A stretch of DNA of 22,735 bases, from the IMG/VR virus record IMGVR_UViG_3300025736_000219, positions 1 through 22,735 of that record. One strand, given 5' to 3'. The notes beneath the pieces were generated by a model that had not been told where the DNA came from, ran no database searches, and saw nothing but the letters and a program-made list of their open reading frames with translations. Source of the DNA: a virus. Made by a program: the position numbers and the translations under genes. Positions 1 through 7,600 of the stretch are shown here, one piece after another. Within the stretch, counting starts at the first letter, position 1, and the number at the start of each line of letters is the position of its first letter.

Positions 1-1103
1 TCAACGGTCATGACTGGGATAGGTCTGTACTCTTGCAAAACCCCCGACACATCATATGTTTGTACATCGGAAGGGTCATGCGTAACGAATATATCCGATA
101 TTTTCATAGCCCCTGCAATACTCGTAACGGGCAAGTCGTATTGTAAGCCCAAAGTTCGGTTTCTCGGAATGGTCGTGGGTATGTAATTAATTACAATAAC
201 GCCCTCAATATTCACGGGAATAGCTACCGAACCGTTCCCAAGGAAAAACTTCATGTTCCCGTTAGAAACTCCCTGAGCCGTGTCCATTTCAACGCTGTAC
301 ACACCGCTTGTTGTATCCGCTCCTGAAATAGGATACGCCGTCATTTCTGATCCGTTATAGGCAAAAAAAACAACATCCCCAACACTTGCAATAGGATAGT
401 CGAGTTTAAAATCTCCCGATGTATTTCCTGTTCCACCACCCGCAACGTGCCGATCTATTATTTCCACCCTGTCCACGTTTCTCTTCCATTCTGCCGTACT
501 GTTGCGTGTCGTTTCGAGCGTCGTGTAATCGTAAAATCCATCAAATTTTGCCGCTGTGTCTGGCGGTTCGTATTGAATTCTGTATCGTACCTGACCTGCA
601 TACACAAAACCATAATCGTAAAATTCGTTATTCACCCTGTCAGATGCTTGTTGATAACTTGCTCCGTAATCAGTTGAACGGTATACACGGAATGCAGGGA
701 CTTCGACGATTGTTATTGCTACACCGACAAAATCCGATCCCCAAAAAGGTTTTGCTTTCATATCGACAATTCGTGCAAGTTTACCGCTAAACTCTCTATA
801 ATCTGCTATAACGTGTTTTCGTTTCGTGTAATAATTAAATAATTGAATTGCTTTTTCAAGTGTAAGTCCGTTCCAAGTCAGAACCAAGGGCTGCAAATCG
901 TTTTTTCCCATGTTATACAATTTCCCGTAATATCCCTTGCTCTCAATCCACTCTCTGAGATAATGACCACCTTGTATTGCGTCAGGAAAATCATCAACTT
1001 CTGTGCTGTTTTCCGTGCCAACTGTCCAAGCAACTTTGTTGACCTCGCCTGCTAACTCAAGAATGGGGTCACTTATAGTTAGTTCTCCAACCAGATATAA
1101 CAT
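1..1103 (-). CDS. Distal tail/baseplate protein, partial (runs off left edge)
   Basis: The minus-strand frame is open from an ATG at 1103 to the window edge: 367 codons and no stop, so the 3' end is missing. The protein starts MLYLVGELTISDPIL and is rich in predicted beta strands, with no signal peptide or membrane segment. Residues about 222-313 form a module (TSGDF, YPI, VGD, later FFLGNG and EGVI) that also occurs inside the tail tube protein encoded at 10994-12037. Its place after the tape measure gene is where siphoviruses encode distal tail (Dit-like) or baseplate proteins, and the tail-tube-like module agrees. I do not recognise the N-terminal 220 residues, so the tail role is inferred from position and the shared module. 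A fibre or tail-associated adhesin is the main alternative. A terminator at 1115-1143 lies just upstream of its start; the ribosome binding site is weak (GGATG). Confidence 0.7.
   Translation of the reverse strand, partial: MLYLVGELTISDPILELAGEVNKVAWTVGTENSTEVDDFPDAIQGGHYLREWIESKGYYGKLYNMGKNDLQPLVLTWNGLTLEKAIQLFNYYTKRKHVIADYREFSGKLARIVDMKAKPFWGSDFVGVAITIVEVPAFRVYRSTDYGASYQQASDRVNNEFYDYGFVYAGQVRYRIQYEPPDTAAKFDGFYDYTTLETTRNSTAEWKRNVDRVEIIDRHVAGGGTGNTSGDFKLDYPIASVGDVVFFAYNGSEMTAYPISGADTTSGVYSVEMDTAQGVSNGNMKFFLGNGSVAIPVNIEGVIVINYIPTTIPRNRTLGLQYDLPVTSIAGAMKISDIFVTHDPSDVQTYDVSGVLQEYRPIPVMTV
165..440 (-). other. Beta-rich module shared with the tail tube protein
   Basis: Residues about 222-313 of the partial distal protein align with residues about 133-224 of the tail tube protein (DNA 11366-11641). 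Shared positions include TSGDF-x-L-x-YPI-x2-VGD, then NG-x-[ML/LQ]-FF-x-GNG, and N-x-EGVI followed by a Y-x-P. The nucleotide sequences have diverged, so this is an old duplication or two separate acquisitions of one module. Its function is unknown; an Ig-like or surface-exposed decorative domain is plausible. Confidence 0.7.
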
Positions 1104-1114
1104 ATCTCATCACA

Positions 1115-1143
1115 TCCAAAAAGAAGTGGGGTGTAAACCCCAC
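1115..1143 (-). terminator. Intrinsic terminator after the secreted-protein gene
   Basis: On the minus strand a 7-bp stem GTGGGGT/ACCCCAC with a TTAC loop is followed by TTCTTTTTGG. The stem begins five bases after the stop codon of the upstream gene (1148-1150) and lies before the start of the distal tail gene at 1103. It therefore sits inside the late operon. Confidence 0.75.
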
Positions 1144-1147
1144 CCCA

Positions 1148-1609
1148 TTAAAACTTTCTCGTTATTCTGTATTCTGTCTGAGTTGGTGTTGCTGCTTTTA
1201 AGATAATTCTGTCGTACCACATTGTATTAAGTGTGTACGTAAAATCTTCTGTAACCGTGAAAGGAATTGTTTGGAGATTGTTAAAATAAATCTCCAATGT
1301 TCCTGACGTAACCGTTACTTCAATCAAAGTGTCTGCAAGAAAATTAACTGTTACTTCATGGGTAACTGGTGTCGCTGCTACTGCATTTGAAGCGTCCCAC
1401 GTTGCTCCCCTTAAAACAATCGGTTCAACGTCTGTGTAAATGACCGTCAAGTCGTCTGAATACACGAAATGAGAATACACAACCGTTTCACTTGCCTTTA
1501 TCAATTTCCCGTCAAACACAATATTACCGCCTGAGGTGTTCTGATACATCACACTTGCGAAACTTGTCATTACCGCTAAAACCAAAATCAAAATCATTAA
1601 TTTCTTCAT
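1148..1609 (-). CDS. Small secreted protein with signal peptide, tail region
   Basis: 153 residues from the ATG at 1609. This start was chosen because AGGAGAG lies 8 bases upstream; a GTG at 1618 is too close to that site. The N-terminus MKKLMILILVLAVMTSFASV is a classic signal peptide: two lysines, a hydrophobic core, and a likely cleavage after SFA. There is no lipobox cysteine. The mature part (about 130 residues) is rich in Val, Thr, Ile and Tyr and looks like all-beta. The gene starts directly after the tape measure stop codon, whose TAA abuts the ribosome binding site, so the two are co-expressed. I do not recognise a family. Export by the Sec system would place the product outside the membrane. 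Possible roles are envelope or receptor modification during infection, superinfection exclusion, or an exported tail accessory; none is shown by sequence. Confidence 0.8.
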   Translation of the reverse strand: MKKLMILILVLAVMTSFASVMYQNTSGGNIVFDGKLIKASETVVYSHFVYSDDLTVIYTDVEPIVLRGATWDASNAVAATPVTHEVTVNFLADTLIEVTVTSGTLEIYFNNLQTIPFTVTEDFTYTLNTMWYDRIILKAATPTQTEYRITRKF

Positions 1610-1623
1610 ATTTCCCACTCTCC

Positions 1624-4600
1624 TTAATATGGCATTACCTCTGAATTTCGATGTATTTCATTTGCTAACCGCCGTTCAAGTTCTTCTAATACTGCTTCTG
1701 CTATCGCTTTTTCGTTCATTCCATCTCGTGCCGAAACTTGTATTGCACCGCTACCTACCGATACGTTTGTCTGGTTGCTGTTTGAGGTATTGTTCTTCAC
1801 CCAATTTGGCGTTGGCATATCCTGTCCGAATATTTTGCCAACCGCTATTCTTGGCACAACCATCTCTCCTGAATGCAAATAGGCAAGGCCTTCCGATTCG
1901 ATGTAACCGCCGCTTGCAAATCCTTTCAGTTCTGACTTTTCAGCTTTTTCTTTTTCAAGTGAAGCCATATCCGCTTTTGCGCTTTGAACCGCTGCGCTGG
2001 CTGCGGAGGCTGCGCTTTGAACCGCTGACACAACGCTTGACACAATCCCTTGTATCTGGCTTGCTGCGTTTTGGGTTGTTGATACCATTGCTTGTGCTGC
2101 ACTTGTTACCAAACCTTGTAAGACTTGGAAATATTCCGTGCTGAGCTTGAGCATTCGTTCACGTAATATTCCTATCTGTTCATCTGTTTTTTGTAAGTAT
2201 TCTTCACGTTTGAGTTGCGCTTCTTGCACGAATAACATATGGGTTTGGGTTTCAAGCCCAAGGATTTCCGCAAAGATTTGTTGAGTAATTGTTATTTCTT
2301 CTGCAAACATTATCCTCGCTTGTTCTATTAGTAACCCTGCAAAGTTGTTTACGTTTGCCATGATAGCGTCCAAAGCTAATTGTTGTGCTTCCGCCATAAC
2401 ATCATTGATCGTTGTCAAAACAGTTGTTTTAAAATCCATTATCATCTGTGAGTTTTCTGCCACAAACTGTCCCAGTTGGTCTATTTGACCGCTATTATCA
2501 GTTGATATCCCGATCTGAGCGTTAAGTGCATCCATGGACGTTGCCACTCGTTGAGCCACATCCTCTATCATGACTGGAATTCCTTCGAGTTCTTGAACCA
2601 TAGCGTCTTTCGCCTCGAGCGTCTTTTCAGTAACCTGTTTCGGCATATCAGCCATGGCATCTGTGATACGGGTTTTTATTCCTTCGGTTTCTTCCGGCAA
2701 ACCTTGTAACTGAACCAACATCTCGTCTGTTTCAGTTTTTAAGCCTTCGGATAAACCGCTAAAACTATTTTCCAAACCGCTTGTATCCATCGTTCCGATG
2801 CCTTTTGATAGCATTTCGTTCAATTGTTCGATGGTTGAGGATAAACTTTCAAGGGTTTCCTGCATGGTTTTTTTGACTTCTTCGGTTCCTGCTTTTACCC
2901 CTTCTGCGACCGCAACGCCTGTTTCTTCGGCTTTTGCTTTTGCCTCTTCTGGTAGTTTTCCCATCCCTTCTGTGGCAGCGTCCACCATCTCATCAACTTG
3001 TGTCTTTACAGAATCCGACACACCTTCAACATTTTCTTTTGTTGAAGTTACCATATCTTCTCCTGCTTGATTGACTTCTTCTGCTGCCTCTTCTCCTATA
3101 CCGCCAACACCACTCAGAGTTTGCTCGATGGTTTTTTCTATTTCCTCGCTTGAGGTTTGAATCTCACCACCGACGTTTTGCCAAGTTTCTGCTACAACAC
3201 TTGCCATTTCAGTTGCAACGTCTTGCATATCTCCCATCATGGAAGAAATAGCATCCATCTCACCTTGAGAAAGCCCATCTTTCATAGCTGCTGCTATAAA
3301 GGCAGATAATTCTTGTAACTGTCCTTGTATAGCTCCCTGCATCATGAGTGATTCCATCAAACTGTCAAGGATTGCCTGCTTAAGACTCGCATCAAGGGAT
3401 TGCTTGAATTGGTCGTACTTAAATTCGTTTATAAGGGCTTCTTGTCCTTCTTTTCCCATATCGGCAAAGGCTTTCGAGAACTCTTCACTGCTGCCGTAAA
3501 TAACACCTTGTACCCGTTCCACGTAGGCTTGAAGTTCTCCCATCATGGAATCGTCAAACTCAAAGGTTATGAAACTCTTAATAGCTCCACTCAAGCCTGA
3601 CGACAGTGTGCTTTTTACGCTCTCAAATGTGGAATAGAACCCTTGAGCCTCTGAGGATAGATTATTCACCTTCAAAATGAATTCATCAAGTGATATTTCT
3701 CCGTTCGCCAGAGCTGTTTTAAGGGTATCCATTTCATCCGTAAAGGCTTGACCGATCCCGATGTTCGTGCCGGCAAAGGCATTATTAATGTTTTCCATAA
3801 CACTTTCAAATTCATTCATTGAACTAACAAGAACCGTTGCTTTATTTCCGAGTTCTTCTAACCCTTGTGAGAATTCTTCTTCGGATATCGTTCCCTTGTT
3901 AAGGGCTTCCGCAAGGGCTTCAAACTGTTCTCTCAAAACTTCCGCAGGTTGACCGACTTTTGCAATCGCATCTCTGATCACGGAATAAGCCTCTGCTACG
4001 TCTTGTGCTTTATAACCGAGCTTTTCCAGAGCTTGTATGTATTCTTGCTGAGTGAGTTTTCCATCAACGAAAGATTGATCCAATTCGTTGAGTTCTTTTT
4101 GTAGGAATACGGATGCTTGCCCCGTTTCCTTTATCGCGTCGGTAACTGCCGAATGTTTCCCTGCCAACAATTCAACCTCGTCTGCGAGTTTTTGAATTTC
4201 AGATACATACTCTTCCTGAGTGATAGTGCCTTCCTGGAAAGCATTGTTGAGTTCGTCCATACGGGCTTTATATTTTCCGCTTGCAATTCCCATCTTTCCG
4301 AGACCATCACTAATAACCCTGAATGAACTGCCAACTGTTTCTGCAAGTGTTTTGAGGTTTTCAAGTTCAACTGCAAGCTCCCCTAAATCCTCGCCTGCTT
4401 CGAGTTTGATGGTTGCTTTTTCTGCTATATCGTCAAGCATTTGGCCTAAACCTGTGTCCATTAATCCTTGTTGATCCAAAGCTGCATAGGTGGTAGTAAT
4501 CCCAACCGAAACTGACGCTACCGTCTGAGCTTTTTTTGCAAGGGCTTCAAGTTCTATTCCTGCCTGCTTAATTGCGTCTTTTCTTCCTTTTTCTCCAAAG

Positions 4601-7600
4601 CCTAAAAAGCCACTTCCGAGATTGTCAAGCGCTTTTTTCTTTGCAATCTCCATCTCGTTTCCGTACTGCTTTAATTTTTCGGAAGCGGTAGAATAAAACT
4701 CTGATAAATTTGTAAGACCTTTTCCGCCTGCTTCTTCTGCAAGCCTTTCGTTCTCATCTGCCAATTGTTTTATTTTAGTAATTGCAGGCTCCACACTTCC
4801 AGAAATAACAGTTTTGACAACATCACCGAAACGCTTAAACCCTGCTGAGCTGCCAAGGAAATTGACGTTATCTCCCCAATCCAACTGGGACTCGAATTTA
4901 CTAAAGTCCAGAGCTTCGCTGATCCCTTTCCCTTGTGTCCATTGCAAATCTTTCATCGCTTCTTCAGACGTGTTCATCCAATCAGTTACCGCTCCGCTAA
5001 TATTAACTAAACCGCCTATGATTTCGATGATGCCGCCTATACCACCAATAATTCCTTCGACCTTTCCCGATTGAAAACCTGCAACCGCCGCTTGTGTCCC
5101 GTGAGCTATATCGGACACTCCTGAAGCTACCGTTGCGAGTGTATTTAAAACGTTCTTCCATTCTCCGTCAACAAGTTTTGCCGCTTCTGATAAAAGCGTG
5201 GCTATACCCGAAAAATAACCTGCGATCTTTTCACATTGTTCCTTAAAATGAGCCATATCTAAATTAACTTTTATCTCTTCTTCGTTGACTTTTTCTTTGA
5301 AATCATCGTAAAACTCTTTAAGCTTTGTTAAGCCTGCCTGATAGTTTTCTTCACCTATGCTTGGTCTGAGAGTTTCAAGGTTCTCCTGCATATCTTTTAG
5401 GAATCCTTCAATATCCCCAAACTGTTCCTTGAACTTCTCTAACAACTCTGCTTTCTCGAAAATTCCTGTTGATTCATCTGCCAGTTTTGCAAACCCCTCG
5501 ATCTGCTTAACAAAATAATCGTCAAAGGTTTTTGATTGTGTATCTAAAAACTTTTGAAAGGCATTATCCTTTTGTTGATTCGCCCAAACCTCACCGTAAC
5601 TCTCTGCAAGGTTTTCAATAAGTTCTATTTGTTTTTTATAGTTTTCTTCTGCGCTTAATAACGCCTGAGCCATTGCTCCTTCATCTCCACCCATAGCGTC
5701 TACATAGGCTTTGTTGAAGTTTTTTATAGCTTGTGCTTGTTCCTCAGCTGCATTTTCTGTGATTATTCTTTGCGCCTTGTAATATTCTTCAAGGTCAATC
5801 AGGCCCGCTTCGTACATATCCTGAACATAACTTAAATCGTCTTCCATTTTTCCCGCAATAGCTTCAAAGACGGTTGGTTCATCCTCGTATTTTGACATCA
5901 TGCTTTGATAATCTTTTAAGCTTCGTTCCGTGGCTTCTTGAATCGCTTTATTGACCTGTTCTATTTTGATTTCGTACTGCTTTTCATCCATCAAGCCGTT
6001 TAAAAATTCTTTTTCATATTCCTTTGTGAGCTTTTTTAAGTTTTTAACGACCACGGGTGCAACATCTTTATATGCTTCTTTGATTTTATCAACTTGTTCC
6101 TTTGCGCCTTTTTCAGTAATCTTCAATAATTCTGTATAGGTTTTAGCGTATTCTGTTTCCAAAGTGCCAAGCATCTTATCAATTTCTTTCTGGTCTATTG
6201 CTAAAGACGGTACGATTTCTGCTTCTTCCGATAGGAGTATGAGTTTCTGCTTGACAAGGTCAAGATGTTCATTAATGTCCTCTGTATCTCCGATCTTTAT
6301 GTCTATTGCCCCGATCTCTTTCTGGATGGTTTCAAGCCTTTCAAACGGTATCGCTAAATCCGCTGCCTCGTCCTGCAACTCTATGATCTTTTTCCGCCAT
6401 TCTTCCAGTCCTTCCACTTGAGCCTGTGTCAAGCTGCCAAGGTGTTTTTCTGTTCCTTCTATTGCTTTTTTATAGGCTTCAATTTCTTTTTCAACCTTGT
6501 CAAGTGTTCTTTTCCCACCTTCTTCGAGGGTTTCGTTTAAGTCCTCTGATGCCTTCGTAAAGGTTTCCGTTGCTTTTTTTGCGTTTTCATTAGCCGTTGT
6601 AAGATCATCCAGTTTGGTGGTATATTCTCCAAGTATTGCGTTGATCCCTTCAAGTTCCTTTCTGTTTTCTTCTACATTTTCTCCGATCGAGATCGCTTTT
6701 AACAACTCGTCTTTTTTCGTTTTGTATATGCTAATCATGTCGTTGAGGTATTCTTCCACATTATTGGAATCCAACAACTTTTCTTCTGCAAGTTTTATCT
6801 CGTTTAAAAAGTCAAGAACCACCTTTTCTGCTTCTAATTGTTTCTTTGCTGCTTCTTCTTCACTTTTTCTTGCGGCTTCAAGCCTTTCTATTTCGTCCGT
6901 AAGGTTTTTATATTCTTGAACCAGGCGTTGTAACTCAGCCTCATTCTCGGCTGTCCAACTGTTTGGTTTTGAAGCCTTCATGCTCAGCAGATCGTCTATC
7001 GCCTTTTTATAAGCCGACATATCGCTTTTCAGTTTGTCAAGCTTATCCCCAAAAATTTCAAATTCCAAGGCGGTTTTCTTCATACTTAATGCAAGCCCAT
7101 CAAACACACCTGCAAAACCCTCTGATACAACTTTCAAATCTTTAAAATCGTTCTCGAGGTTGTTGATTGCAAGACCTGTTTCGTCCATACCCTGCTTAAC
7201 TCTGTCATACAGATCGGGGTCAAAAGCATCCGTGCCTTTAAGTTCTTCAAGTTCTTCCATCTTTGACTTGTAAGCATCTAATTGTTTTTCGAGTGCCTCG
7301 AGCGAAACAAGCATAGCGTTCGCTTGTTCTTCATAGGCATTTGTTGACCCGTCGAAACTCCCGATAGCATCCTTTAGCAGATTAATGCTGCCTGCCTGAG
7401 CCTCATATGCCTTGTTGAGGTCAATCATTGCCGCTTCGTGCTCTTTTAAGCGTTTTTCTCTGCGTTCTTCTTCGAGGATTAAAGCCTTAATTTCCTCTCT
7501 CAACTCAGCCATTTTTGCTCTTTCTTCGTCAGTAAGATCGCCCATATCATCCGACAAACTCACCATCTTTTTCAAGGCTTCCTGATACGCCTCACGCTTT

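Noticed and set aside
4131-4376. 81-residue minus-strand frame inside the tape measure gene
   Set aside because: It is an out-of-frame shadow of the repeat region; no ribosome binding site or protein-like composition.
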